NCBI GenBank assembly: GCA_040398845.1
Contig: JBBATH010000016.1
Span: forward strand, 1 to 64,000
Direction of reading: 5' to 3'
DNA: 64,000 nucleotides
DNA from: WLND01 sp040398845
GTDB taxonomy: Bacteria; Actinomycetota; Actinomycetes; S36-B12
Position 1 is the first letter of the stretch. Each line of letters starts with the position of its first letter. Below the pieces are notes generated by a model. It searched no databases. It worked only from the letters and a program-made list of their open reading frames with translations, and had not been told where the DNA came from. Below, one piece after another: positions 27,054 through 35,639 of the stretch. Made by a program: the position numbers and the translations under genes.

Positions 27054-27395
27054 ATGGCCGACATCTCCCGCCTTCCCGGCCCTAACGCTGACTTCTGGGA
27101 CTGGCAGTTGCAGGGGGCCTGCCGGGGCGAAGACCCGAATGCCTTCTTCCATCCGGAGGGCGAACGAGGAACCGCACGCGAGAACCGCGCAGAGCAGGCG
27201 AAGCGTATTTGCCGGCGCTGCCCGGTGCTCGACGAGTGCGCAACCCATGCACTCGCAGCCAGAGAGCCGTACGGAGTCTGGGGCGGCATGTCTGAGGAGG
27301 ATCGCGAAGCGATCTACCGGCGCAAGCAGTCAGCAGCGCGCGAGGCCAACGCCTTGGCAGTGGTGCCGATAACGCTCACCGTCCAAGCAAGCTAA
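27054..27395 (+). CDS. whiD: WhiB-family iron-sulfur regulator, WhiD/WhiB3 type
   Basis: A 113-residue WhiB-like protein. It begins MADISRLPGPNADFWDWQLQ, nearly the same as the start of Streptomyces WhiD and close to mycobacterial WhiB3. Four cysteines (C23, C53, C56, C62) would bind a 4Fe-4S cluster, followed by the GVWGGMSE turn and a basic tail. WhiD acts in spore development and WhiB3 in redox response, both through the main sigma factor. The neighbouring groEL-groES also matches the whiB3 neighbourhood. AGGAGG precedes the ATG by 5 bases. Confidence 0.93.
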   Translation: MADISRLPGPNADFWDWQLQGACRGEDPNAFFHPEGERGTARENRAEQAKRICRRCPVLDECATHALAAREPYGVWGGMSEEDREAIYRRKQSAAREANALAVVPITLTVQAS

Positions 27396-27414
27396 CCCAC
27401 CGCACTCAGCGCCA

Positions 27415-27505
27415 CCCACCCCACCCACCCCCGTCATTTCAGCCGGAATCCGGTCGAAATGACCAAGTAATTGGTCATTTGACCGCCGTTTTGGTCATTC
27501 CATCC
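27415..27505 (-). repeat. Hairpin/G-tract element, copy B
   Basis: On the minus strand, the core runs from 27505 to 27429 (77 bases) and aligns with copies A and C without gaps. Arm 1 is GGATGGAATGACC, arm 2 holds AAATGACCAA, arm 3 is TTGGTCATTTCGACCGG and arm 4 is CCGGCTGAAATGAC. Arms 2 and 3 form a perfect 10-bp hairpin (27457-27480) that excludes the arm 3-arm 4 hairpin (27433-27463). The G tract has four runs of 5, 3, 4 and 3 G with single-base loops (27415-27432). It lies 20 bases after whiD, in reverse orientation. Nothing is recognised in the remaining 27506-27773. Confidence 0.85.
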
Positions 27506-27773
27506 CTACGCCGCGCACGACACACAAGCCGGCGGCTTGAGCGTGGCCGGACTGAAGCCGGGTGTGGAAACACGAGGTCGACGTAACGATTCCCCCGTTA
27601 CGGCCGTCGCTCACACAACTCCGCATAGCCTTCGCGAGTCGCTTGTCAACGTCCTGCATCTTCTTACTGCTCGGGAACAGTCGCAGGGCGTACCCAAGTT
27701 CATTCAATCGTCCTTGGGAACAGCGATTCGGCCTCTGGCCTTCCGCTCACAGGGCAAGGCTTCACGAGTCGCA

Positions 27774-29654
27774 GTGCGATTCGCCAGATTGAATGTACAG
27801 ATCGTCCTGCCCGTTGTGATCCTGCTGGCCATCTCGGCCTGCTCGACCACCACGACTTCGGCGCCAACACCGACGTTCACCTCGACTCCCCCCGTCGCCA
27901 AAGGCCTAGGCGCGGAGAACTGCCCAAGCGCACCGGCTGACAGCAACCCCGAACAGCCCGCGTCGGTCGACAGCGAGATCGAATCCGACAATGAGGATCT
28001 CGAGGAGTCGGCGCAGGCCGAATCGGAGGTCGACCCTGGCGTGGACGACGATCCCACGACGCCCCCGGATACCGAAGGCGGTGACGAGCAAGCGACCGAA
28101 AGCAATGGCACGAGTTCTAGTGCCGGCTCGACGGGATCGGTCTGGGACAGACTCACAATCGACGACGGTCTCATCCGCCCTCGCTCCCCTGAGGAGTATC
28201 CGCGCCTGCCGCCGCCCGGGTTCGCCGTGCAGGGACCCAGCGTGAAGGGACTCAGCGTGAAGCGACTCAGCGTGAAGGGAGCGGCCTGCCCCGGAGACAC
28301 TGCACCCGACGAGTCGCCAGATTCGCCGGTCGTTACCGCCGGAGAACCCCTCAGCAGCCCCACTCCGGTAAGCGCCCCAAGCGAGAGCGTCTCAGCAACG
28401 CCTACAGCCTCCGCAACCGCAAGCCCCTCACCGAGCAGTTCATCGCTATCAGCGACAGCCGCCAGCGCGGCGCCTGCGCCGAGGCCCGCTCCGACGCCAT
28501 TGGCCGAGACGGCGCCGGAGCCGCCTGTGCCACGTTCGGTAAGCAACGAACCGCTGCCGGTCGAGCCTCTCTCAACGGCTGAACCCCGAAAGCTGGGACC
28601 TCGACGGTCGTGGTCGCAGGTCTCATGGCCGAATGCACGGACGCGACGAGCGCAGCCGGCACCATCACGGCTTGCGGAAAGAAGACGACACCGCCCGACG
28701 AGGGTCTTCGAAAGCCGGAACCTTCGAAGAAGCTGTTCTGCAACTCGCTGCCCAAGCTCCGAAGCCTCCCCCGGGCCAATAACCTCGTTTCAAGTTTTCC
28801 CCAAGGGCTCTACGTAAGCGTGATCGATGGGTTGATTAACGTGAACAACCGTGGAAGCGTTCCCCTGTTCTCGTCGGGTCAGTTTGGCTATACCGGCGCG
28901 ATCACGAGCCCGCCGATCGTTATACCGAAGAATCCAGGGATCCAGTTCTCGCCACCCCTTCACCTTCTCGGGTGCGACGAGCAGCCCTGCGGTGAAGCCA
29001 ATCATCACTGACAAGCCCGGTGGCATCGACTGTGAAGTTCGGGTGGCATCGAAGCGTGCCCTGCCTTCCGTTAACTCCGCTGATTCGATGGCGCGGGGCT
29101 CTGTAGCACTGATCTTCGCCGGGGATCTACGCCCGCGTAGTGCAGTCAGCGTTTACCTATTGTCAGCACCTGGCTCGCTGCTGGGCGCCTTCGATACCGA
29201 TTCGAACGGCGCCCTGTCCTCATGGGTGCGACTGCCCAAAGACGCCCGACTGGGCGCCAACGTCCTTCAAGTGAATGGCTACACCCCAGAGGGATTTACC
29301 GCATCAGTAAGCGTCGGTATCACCGTTCGTGATGCCAGCACGGCAACGGCAAACCAGGACATCACCTTTGATCCGGACTCGTCACAGCTCACCGGTTCGT
29401 CACAGGCCTCGCTTAACGCCATTATTGAGAAGATCCCTGTCGGGACGGTCAGTCTCTGCACCGTAAGGCCCCTCACCAGTGCGGCCAACCAGGTTCTATC
29501 GAACAGCGCGCTGTCGGACGCCTGAGCAAACACAACGGCGGCCTACTTTAATGCCTATGGCTTGGCCTGCACCGTTGCCGAACCCCGACCCGACTCCACT
29601 GGTAGCAGCGACCCGGAGAGTCTGGTGAACGTCAGCATTTCCTTCGACCGATGA
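27774..29654 (+). pseudogene. Decayed lipoprotein-like gene with FecR- and OmpA-like parts
   Basis: The reading starts at a GTG with a signal peptide and lipobox (VVILLAISAC), then a long disordered Thr/Ser/Pro/acidic region. Around 28575-28605 the coding frame shifts. The next part (about 28590-28965) reads QGLYVSVIDGLINVNNRGSV and SSGQFGYTGAITSPP, which resembles the end of FecR-type domains. It then returns to the first frame near 28950-28970. The last part (DITFDPDSSQLTGSSQASLN) is OmpA-like, but a TGA at 29523 interrupts it where an Arg (CGA) would fit; the same frame continues to 29654. Two frame changes and a stop argue for decay, though sequencing error is possible. Confidence 0.75.
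28233..28277 (+). repeat. 15-bp tandem repeat inside the decayed gene
   Basis: Three 15-base units code for a five-residue repeat close to (G/R)(P/L)SVK. They differ at only a few bases. The repeat sits in the disordered linker of the FecR/OmpA-like pseudogene. Confidence 0.8.
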
Positions 29655-29681
29655 TTCCTTTATGACGAACTGCGCAAACGC

Positions 29682-29719
29682 AAAGACCGCGCCGGGAGCA
29701 TCCTCCCGGCGCGGTCTTT
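29682..29719. terminator. Perfect 17-bp hairpin downstream of groEL
   Basis: AAAGACCGCGCCGGGAG (29682-29698) pairs perfectly with 29703-29719 around a 4-base loop. It is 10 bases after the groEL stop codon on the minus strand, and its AAAG/CTTT ends supply a short U run in both directions. It probably terminates groEL and any transcript coming from the decayed gene. Confidence 0.9.
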
Positions 29720-29728
29720 GAACTGTTG

Positions 29729-31351
29729 CTAGTGCGAGTGCCCGTGCCCGTGGCCATTGCCACCGGCAGCCGGCTCCTCTTCCTTCTTCTCAACAACAAG
29801 CACCTCAGTGGTGAGGAGCATCGCCGCGATTGATGCCGCGTTCTGAAGCGCTGACCGCGTGACCTTGACCGGGTCGATTACCCCGGCAGCGATCATGTCG
29901 ACGTACTCGCCCGTGGCCGCGTTCAGGCCGTGACCGAGGGGGAGCTCCGCAACCTTCGACACGACAACGTAGCCGCGCTCGCCAGCGTTCTCAGCGATCC
30001 AGCGCAACGGCTCAACTGCCGAGCGCCGAACGATGCCGACGCCAGTTGCCTGATCTCCGGTGAGGCCAAGATCTGAGGTCAGTACAGCAGCAGCCTGAAC
30101 GAGTGCCGCGCCGCCACCGGCGACGATGCCCTCTTCGATGGCCGCGCGAGTCGCAGAGACAGCATCCTCGATGCGGTGCTTCTTCTCCTTAAGCTCAACC
30201 TCGGTGTGAGCGCCGACCTTGATGACGACAACACCGCCGCTGAGCTTGGCGAGACGCTCCTGGAGCTTCTCCTTATCCCAGTCGGAATCAGTGCGCTCAA
30301 TCTCGTTCTTGATCTGAGCCACGCGATCGGTGACCGCAGAGTGCTCGCCACCGCCATCGACGATGGTCGTGTTGTCCTTCGTTACGACGATGCGGCGGGC
30401 TGAACCGAGCACCTCAAGGCCAACCTGATCAAGCTTGAGGCCGACCTCGGCCGAGACTACCTGAGCGCCTGTGAGGACAGCGATGTCCTCGAGCACGGCT
30501 TTGCGACGATCACCGAATGCCGGAGCCTTGACGGCGACAGAGGAGAAGGTGCCGCGGATGCGGTTCACAACGAGCGTGGAGAGTGCCTCGCCATCGACAT
30601 CCTCAGCAATGATGAGGAGCGGCTTGCTCGCCTGCACAACCTTCTCAAGCAGCGGAAGCAGCTCCTGAACGGAACTGATCTTGCCCTGCACCAGCAGAAC
30701 GCGACCATCCTCGAGGACGGCCTCCATGCGCTCCTGATCGGTCACGAAATAGGGCGAGATGTAACCCTTATCGAACTGCATGCCCTCGGTGAACTCAAGT
30801 TCCATCGCCGTGGTGCTCGACTCCTCGACGGAGATGACGCCGTCCTTGCCGACCTTGTCGAAGGCATCAGCGATAAGTGACCCGATCTCGGCATCCTGAG
30901 AGGAAATGGTCGCCACCTGGGCAATCTCCTCCTTACCCGCAACCGGACGTGCCACGCGGTGCAGCTCGTCGATCATCGCGGTCACGGCCTTGTCGATGCC
31001 GCGCTTAATGTCCATCGGTGAAGCGCCCGCAGCAACCTGCTTGAGGCCCTCGCGAACCATGGCCTGAGCCAAGACGGTAGCGGTCGTGGTGCCGTCGCCA
31101 GCGACATCGTTCGTTTTGGTGGCGACCTCTTTGGCGAGCTGAGCCCCGAGGTTCTCGTAGGGATCCTCAAGCTCGATCTCACGGGCGATCGTTACGCCAT
31201 CATTCGTGATGGTCGGCGCGCCCCACTTCTTGTTGATGACGACGTTACGGCCCTTGGGACCGAGTGTCACCTTGACAGCGTCTGCGAGGGCATTCACACC
31301 GCGCTCGAGGCTGTGCCGTGCGTCCTCATCAAATTCCAGGATCTTGGACAT
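29729..31351 (-). CDS. groEL: 60-kDa chaperonin with His-rich tail (GroEL1 type)
   Basis: GroEL forms the double-ring folding chamber with GroES. The 540 residues include KGRNVVINKKWGAPTITNDG, AGDGTTTATVLAQ (ATP site) and GGGAALVQAAAVL. The C-terminus ends NGHGHGHSH instead of the usual Gly-Gly-Met repeat. Such His-rich tails mark the GroEL1 copy of actinobacteria, which is coded with groES, while a second groEL often lies elsewhere. It follows groES on the same strand with 157 bp between. Confidence 0.97.
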   Translation of the reverse strand: MSKILEFDEDARHSLERGVNALADAVKVTLGPKGRNVVINKKWGAPTITNDGVTIAREIELEDPYENLGAQLAKEVATKTNDVAGDGTTTATVLAQAMVREGLKQVAAGASPMDIKRGIDKAVTAMIDELHRVARPVAGKEEIAQVATISSQDAEIGSLIADAFDKVGKDGVISVEESSTTAMELEFTEGMQFDKGYISPYFVTDQERMEAVLEDGRVLLVQGKISSVQELLPLLEKVVQASKPLLIIAEDVDGEALSTLVVNRIRGTFSSVAVKAPAFGDRRKAVLEDIAVLTGAQVVSAEVGLKLDQVGLEVLGSARRIVVTKDNTTIVDGGGEHSAVTDRVAQIKNEIERTDSDWDKEKLQERLAKLSGGVVVIKVGAHTEVELKEKKHRIEDAVSATRAAIEEGIVAGGGAALVQAAAVLTSDLGLTGDQATGVGIVRRSAVEPLRWIAENAGERGYVVVSKVAELPLGHGLNAATGEYVDMIAAGVIDPVKVTRSALQNAASIAAMLLTTEVLVVEKKEEEPAAGGNGHGHGHSH

Positions 31352-31435
31352 GAGTTCGTTCTCCCAACAGGTTCATGAATCGTTCGACGGCCGCCGGCAC
31401 GAAAACTCGCCCGTGACCGGGGTTCAGGACATGAA

Positions 31436-31486
31436 TGGCCCGTCGTGTGGCCGCCCACCGAGGTGCGCGGCTCTCACGACGGGCCA
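31436..31486 (-). promoter_or_regulatory. Stem-loop between groES and groEL
   Basis: TGGCCCGTCGTG (31436-31447) pairs with CACGACGGGCCA (31475-31486), a perfect 12-bp stem around a 27-base loop. It lies 23 bases after the groES stop codon. It may act as a partial terminator or an mRNA-stability element that sets the ratio of GroES to GroEL. Confidence 0.65.
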
Positions 31487-31508
31487 GTCAACGAGTTGGA
31501 ACGGGGTA

Positions 31509-31808
31509 CTACTTCTCGACGACTGCGAGAACGTCGCGAGCGGAGAGCAGGAGGTACTCCTCGCCGTTGTACTTCACCTCGGTGCCACCGTACTTGCTGT
31601 AGATGACAATGTCACCGACCTTGATATCAATGGGAATACGCAGAACGTTGTCCTCGTTCATGCGGCCCGGGCCAACGGCCAGAACCTTGCCCTCTTGGGG
31701 CTTCTCCTTGGCGGTGTCCGGGATGACCAAGCCCGAAGCAGTGGTCTGCTCGGCTTCGAGGGTCTGAACCAGGATGCGGTCTTCGAGTGGCTTGATGGTG
31801 ACCGACAC
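31509..31808 (-). CDS. groES: 10-kDa co-chaperonin GroES
   Basis: GroES caps the GroEL ring. The 99 residues have the family signature SVTIKPLEDRILVQTLEAEQ, the mobile loop (TTASGLVIPDTAKEKPQEG) and GDIVIYSKYGGTEVKYNGEEYLLL near the C-terminus. Length is normal. It is the first gene of the groES-groEL operon and is preceded by two CIRCE operators and a well-formed promoter. Confidence 0.98.
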   Translation of the reverse strand: MSVTIKPLEDRILVQTLEAEQTTASGLVIPDTAKEKPQEGKVLAVGPGRMNEDNVLRIPIDIKVGDIVIYSKYGGTEVKYNGEEYLLLSARDVLAVVEK

Positions 31809-31870
31809 GTGTGTCGTCCTTTCGAGTGAGTCTGCGCCCCCTGCGATCGCACAGCCGAGGGCTTCGTCAG

Positions 31871-31897
31871 TTAGCAGTCCCCGGTAGGGAGTGCCAG
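31871..31897 (-). promoter_or_regulatory. CIRCE operator 2 (HrcA binding site)
   Basis: The plus strand reads TTAGCAGTC, nine bases, GAGTGCCAG, close to the CIRCE consensus TTAGCACTC-N9-GAGTGCTAA. It lies downstream of the predicted -10 box and overlaps the expected start point, where HrcA would block transcription. Confidence 0.85.
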
Positions 31898-31902
31898 AAC
31901 AA

Positions 31903-31931
31903 AATGTACGCAGCGGTTAGCACTCCGTCAA
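31903..31931 (-). promoter_or_regulatory. Predicted groES promoter
   Basis: On the minus strand, TTGACG (31931-31926) and TACATT (31908-31903) are separated by 17 bases. The -35 box lies in the spacer of the upstream CIRCE site, and the start point falls in or next to the downstream one. Confidence 0.8.
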
Positions 31932-31943
31932 GTTGAGTGCCAG
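31917..31943 (-). promoter_or_regulatory. CIRCE operator 1 (HrcA binding site)
   Basis: The plus strand reads TTAGCACTC, nine bases, GAGTGCCAG: the first half is a perfect CIRCE half-site and the second differs at two positions. It covers the predicted -35 region. With operator 2 it brackets the promoter. Confidence 0.9.
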
Positions 31944-31987
31944 CAGGACGTTACCGCGGACGAGCCAGCAGTCCCACGAGGGACAAT

Positions 31988-33241
31988 GTGAGTGTGACCG
32001 AACTCGGCATCATCCAATGGCTCATCGGGCCGTCTGCGGTGCCGGTCATCGAGCGAGCCCAGGACCTGACCTCACTCGCAAAGGGCGCGCAGGGCGCACC
32101 GGGCGCCCTCACCACCTCCGCAGCCCTCCGCCGCGCTTACCCCGATCTCTCCCCCGAGCAATGTGCGGCGGCCCTGACCCAGGCCAGCCTTCGGGACCTC
32201 GCATCAGAGCGGTACGGCATAGAGGAACAACGCTTCCTCACTCGCGATGGCCTCGAACAAGCCACCCGCCCGGTCATTGCACGCCGTCGCGCCCAGATCA
32301 TCGCAGCGTCAGGCTCTGCCCGGGTCGTTGACCTCACGGCCGGATTGGGCTTTGACGCGAGTGCCTTCGTGGCTGCCGGGCTCGACGTGACCGTCGTCGA
32401 GCAGTCTCCCCAGACCGCCTGCCTGCTCGCCGCCAACGTTTCGGCGGCCAGACTCGTCCTCGGTGATGCGACCGATCCCAGCATCCTCGCCGAGGCGACG
32501 CATGATCTCGGATCCGATGACGTCATCTTTATCGACCCGGCCAGACGCGATTCCTCCGGTCGTCGAACATCCGATGGCTCGCGCGCCCAGTCCGAGCGCG
32601 ATCCAGAGCGATGGTCGCCCCCGTGGTCATTTGTCACCTCCCTCGCCCGTCATCACCGGATCTGCATCAAGACCACCCCGAGCTTTCCCCCCGGCAACGT
32701 CCCTCTTGGATGGCAGGGTGAGTGGACGAGCGTGGGCGGCAATTCGACCGAGGCCTGCCTGTGGTCCTGGCCAGTATTCGACGCTCCGAGGCGCGCCGTG
32801 CGGATCGTGAGCGCTGAAAGCGACGTCGCGGAGTTCGAGGGCGCCGGGACCGGGAGCGGCACGATCGTCAAGGAATTGGGCGCTTGGCTCCACGAACCCG
32901 ACCCCTCGATCATCAAGGCCGGACTCATCGACGAACTCAGCGTCACATTTGGCGCCTGGCACCTTGACCCAAGTTCCAGCTGGCTCAGCAGCGACCAGCC
33001 CGTGACGTCGCCCTTCCTTCGCAGTTTCGCAGTTAAGGAGATGTTGCCGAGCGACCCGAAGTCCCTTCGACGGGCCCTACGTGATCGTGGGATCGGCGCC
33101 CTCACCATCAGGGGCAGGTCGACCGGCATCGATCCTCAAGCCCTACGCAAACGCCTTGATCTCGACGGCCTGAACCCGGCGACCATCGTGATCACGGTGA
33201 GCAGGGGGCGTCGCGTCACGCTCCTCGTAACGCCTCACTGA
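31988..33241 (+). CDS. SAM-dependent methyltransferase with THUMP-like domain
   Basis: A 417-residue protein with a class I methyltransferase core: VVDLTAGLGFDASAFVAAGL (SAM-binding motif I), TVVEQSPQTACLLAANV, and VIFIDPARRD (motif IV). A C-terminal region (RALRDRGIGALTIRGRSTGI) fits the actinobacterial THUMP-like domain. The substrate, perhaps RNA, is not established. The GTG at 31988 is preferred because GAGGGA lies four bases before it. The gene is divergent from groES, the usual arrangement for this family, and its 3' end overlaps the convergent methyltransferase by 26 bp. Confidence 0.85.
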   Translation: MSVTELGIIQWLIGPSAVPVIERAQDLTSLAKGAQGAPGALTTSAALRRAYPDLSPEQCAAALTQASLRDLASERYGIEEQRFLTRDGLEQATRPVIARRRAQIIAASGSARVVDLTAGLGFDASAFVAAGLDVTVVEQSPQTACLLAANVSAARLVLGDATDPSILAEATHDLGSDDVIFIDPARRDSSGRRTSDGSRAQSERDPERWSPPWSFVTSLARHHRICIKTTPSFPPGNVPLGWQGEWTSVGGNSTEACLWSWPVFDAPRRAVRIVSAESDVAEFEGAGTGSGTIVKELGAWLHEPDPSIIKAGLIDELSVTFGAWHLDPSSSWLSSDQPVTSPFLRSFAVKEMLPSDPKSLRRALRDRGIGALTIRGRSTGIDPQALRKRLDLDGLNPATIVITVSRGRRVTLLVTPH

Positions 33242-34100
33242 TCGCCCGAATCCCGTCAGCCTCAGTTCCGCAGCAGCCACCGATCCAAGTGGCTCCGTGG
33301 TCGCGCCATTCACGCGCGCAGCGAACAATGTCCTCGTGCGTCACGCCGAGCCAGTGACCCGACAGCGAGTCCCAGGTGCCGCCCGCATTCGGGTAGACGA
33401 TGACCGGCAGGCTGGTGGCAGCCGTGATTCGGTCGATGAGTCCGTTCACGTGCGCGGGCGCCGTGCAGTTGATGCCCACCCGCTCAAGACCGGGGATCGC
33501 CTCGGCTGCCGCCACGGCCTCTTCAATCGTCTGACCGGCGCATACATGTCCCTCGTCCATCGCCGCGAAGGTGATCCACGCTGGGAACCCGCCAAAATCC
33601 CCGAGGGCGACGGCGATGGCCTCAGCCTCCCGGACATCCGGGATCGTCTCGATGGCAAGCATGTCGGGGGCAGCGGCGATAAGGAACTCGATTCGCTCCC
33701 GGTGGAAGTCGGCGAGTTCGCGCTCCGTCAGGCCGTAATTACCTCGGTACTCACGACCATCGTGGCTAATCGCCCCGTACGGGCCGACACTCGCGGCAAC
33801 GATCGTGTCGGTGCCCTCTGCCGCCCGCCGTGCGATCTCGACGCTGAGGCCGAGGGCTCGATCTGCTTGCGCCGCAGTATGTCCAGCCTCAATGAATCCC
33901 TGCCGTGAGACCTGGTAGCTGCCGGTGATGACGATATCCGCGCCGGCCTTGATGAAGGCGCGATGCGCAGCCTCGATGGCAGCAGGGTTCTCCTGAAGCG
34001 CCCGTGCGGTCCACAGCGGGCCGTTGATGTCGCAGCCCATCGACTCCAACTGCGTTGAAAGTCCGCCGTCGACGACCACGATCGTTCGTGCTGAGCTCAT
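33216..34100 (-). CDS. mmuM: Homocysteine S-methyltransferase
   Basis: This Zn-dependent enzyme makes methionine from homocysteine with S-methylmethionine or SAM as donor. The 294 residues hold VVVDGGLSTQLESMG near the N-terminus, ITGSYQVSRQGF, and three Zn-binding cysteines: one in GINCTAP and two in GGCCGTEADGI. The gene lies 20 bp after tsaD on the same strand and overlaps the end of the convergent THUMP-like methyltransferase gene. Confidence 0.92.
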   Translation of the reverse strand: MSSARTIVVVDGGLSTQLESMGCDINGPLWTARALQENPAAIEAAHRAFIKAGADIVITGSYQVSRQGFIEAGHTAAQADRALGLSVEIARRAAEGTDTIVAASVGPYGAISHDGREYRGNYGLTERELADFHRERIEFLIAAAPDMLAIETIPDVREAEAIAVALGDFGGFPAWITFAAMDEGHVCAGQTIEEAVAAAEAIPGLERVGINCTAPAHVNGLIDRITAATSLPVIVYPNAGGTWDSLSGHWLGVTHEDIVRCAREWRDHGATWIGGCCGTEADGIRAISEALRGA

Positions 34101-34119
34101 CTCACATCACCATTCCGAC

Positions 34120-35181
34120 TCACGTCACTGTCTCCTCATAGATCACGACGGTCGAGATCGGCAGTACGGATCGCGTTGCAAATCCGAGATCCGACGGCAC
34201 CGCGCCCTGTCGCACAAGTTTGGCGCCAAGCGCCGCAATCATTGCACCATTGTCGGTGCAGAGGCCCGGCCTCGGCACTCGCAGGGTGATGCCTGCGGCA
34301 GTGCACCGCTCTGCGGCCACCGCCCGAAGTCGACTATTCGCGGCGACTCCGCCACCGAGGACGAGGTGCTCCGAGCCATGCTCAAGACATGCAGCGACCG
34401 CCTTGCGAGTAAGAACGTCGACGACGGCCTCTTGGAATGACGCGGCGACATCAGGGACGCTCACCGGGTTCCCGGCAGACTGCTGGGCCTTGACCCAGCG
34501 GGCGACGGCTGTTTTGAGTCCGGAAAACGAGAAGTCGTAGCGGTGCTCGGCCATGTCATGTGAGGCGGTGAGCCCCCGAGGGAAGGCGATGGCCCCGCGA
34601 TCACCCTCTTGAGCCGACGAATCAATCCATGGCCCGCCGGGAAACGGAAGTCCTAGGAGCCGGGCCACCTTGTCGAATGCCTCGCCCGCGGCGTCGTCGA
34701 GGGTCGCACCGAGGGGGGTGATGTCGGCAGCGTCATCGTGGACAAGGAGCAGCGAGGAATGCCCTCCGGAAACGAGGAGTCCCACCGCGACGGGGGGCAG
34801 GGGGCCGTGCTCGAGTTCATCGACCACGACGTGTCCCGCGAGGTGATTGACCGCGTACACGGGCTTTCCGAGCGCGAGCGCGAGCGCCTTGGCCGACGCG
34901 GTGCCCACGAGGAGTGCGCCGACGAGACCAGGACCCGCCGTGACCGCGATGGCGTCAAGGTCAGCGAGCTCAATACGAGCCTCGGCGCAGGCTCGCTCGA
35001 TGGTCGGGAGCATAGCCTCGAGGTGGGCCCGGCTCGCAACCTCGGGGACGACTCCGCCGAAGCGGGCGTGCTCCTCGACACTCGATGCGACCGCGTCGGC
35101 GAGGAGGGTCGAGCCTCGAACAATGCCGACCCCGGTTTCGTCGCACGAGGTCTCGATGCCGAGGACGAGGGGCTCGTTCAC
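34120..35181 (-). CDS. tsaD: tRNA N6-threonylcarbamoyladenosine synthase subunit TsaD
   Basis: TsaD transfers the threonylcarbamoyl group to A37 of tRNAs. The 353 residues start MNEPLVLGIETSCDETGVGI and include the metal-binding HLAGHV with its two His (VNHLAGHVVVDE), LLVSGGHSSLL and GGGVAANSRLR. The GTG start overlaps the rimI stop codon (GTGA). It is the last of the tsaE-tsaB-rimI-tsaD cluster. Confidence 0.97.
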   Translation of the reverse strand: MNEPLVLGIETSCDETGVGIVRGSTLLADAVASSVEEHARFGGVVPEVASRAHLEAMLPTIERACAEARIELADLDAIAVTAGPGLVGALLVGTASAKALALALGKPVYAVNHLAGHVVVDELEHGPLPPVAVGLLVSGGHSSLLLVHDDAADITPLGATLDDAAGEAFDKVARLLGLPFPGGPWIDSSAQEGDRGAIAFPRGLTASHDMAEHRYDFSFSGLKTAVARWVKAQQSAGNPVSVPDVAASFQEAVVDVLTRKAVAACLEHGSEHLVLGGGVAANSRLRAVAAERCTAAGITLRVPRPGLCTDNGAMIAALGAKLVRQGAVPSDLGFATRSVLPISTVVIYEETVT

Positions 35182-35639
35182 ACCGTGCTCCCGGAGATTG
35201 GCCGAAGTCGCATGATGATGGCGTCGATCCCGCGCTCGTAGTAGTCACGCCGCATGCTGATGCGCTCGAATCCGAAGCGCTCGTACATGCCGATCGCAGC
35301 CGGATTGTCAGACCGGACTTCAAGGAGCATCTGCCGACATCCGGCCGCCGACGCTTCGTCGATGAGCGAGCGCAGCAGCGTCGCGCCGATACCCCGACCC
35401 TGATCGAGCGGCGACACCGCGATGGTCTGGACATCGGAGTCAGGCGCGAGGCGAAAGGCTCCTGCGTAGCCGATGATGCGGTCGCCATCGACGGCGACGA
35501 CATAGCTTCGAGTCGGCTGGGCGAGTTCTGACCAGAACTGCTCCAGGCTCCAAGGGTCGACGGTGAACACCTTGATCTCAATTTGGTGCACGGCCTCGAT
35601 GTCAGGCCAGCGCATCGGTCGCACCCGCACCGAAGTCAT
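35178..35639 (-). CDS. rimI: Ribosomal protein S18-alanine N-acetyltransferase
   Basis: A GNAT acetyltransferase of 153 residues. Motif A is IAVSPLDQGRGIGATLLRSL (acetyl-CoA pyrophosphate binding), and the C-terminal strand region reads IGMYERFGFERISMRRDYY. Its place between tsaB and tsaD is the usual place of rimI. RimI acetylates the S18 N-terminus. It overlaps both neighbours by 4 bp. Confidence 0.92.
   Translation of the reverse strand: MTSVRVRPMRWPDIEAVHQIEIKVFTVDPWSLEQFWSELAQPTRSYVVAVDGDRIIGYAGAFRLAPDSDVQTIAVSPLDQGRGIGATLLRSLIDEASAAGCRQMLLEVRSDNPAAIGMYERFGFERISMRRDYYERGIDAIIMRLRPISGSTV

Noticed and set aside
27495..27707. Minus-strand frame of 70 codons between whiD and the decayed gene
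   Set aside because: No ribosome site and no recognisable motif; it overlaps repeat copy B.
27774..29654. Programmed frameshifting in the FecR/OmpA-like gene
   Set aside because: Two shifts plus an in-frame TGA, with no slippery heptamer noticed, fit decay or sequence error better.
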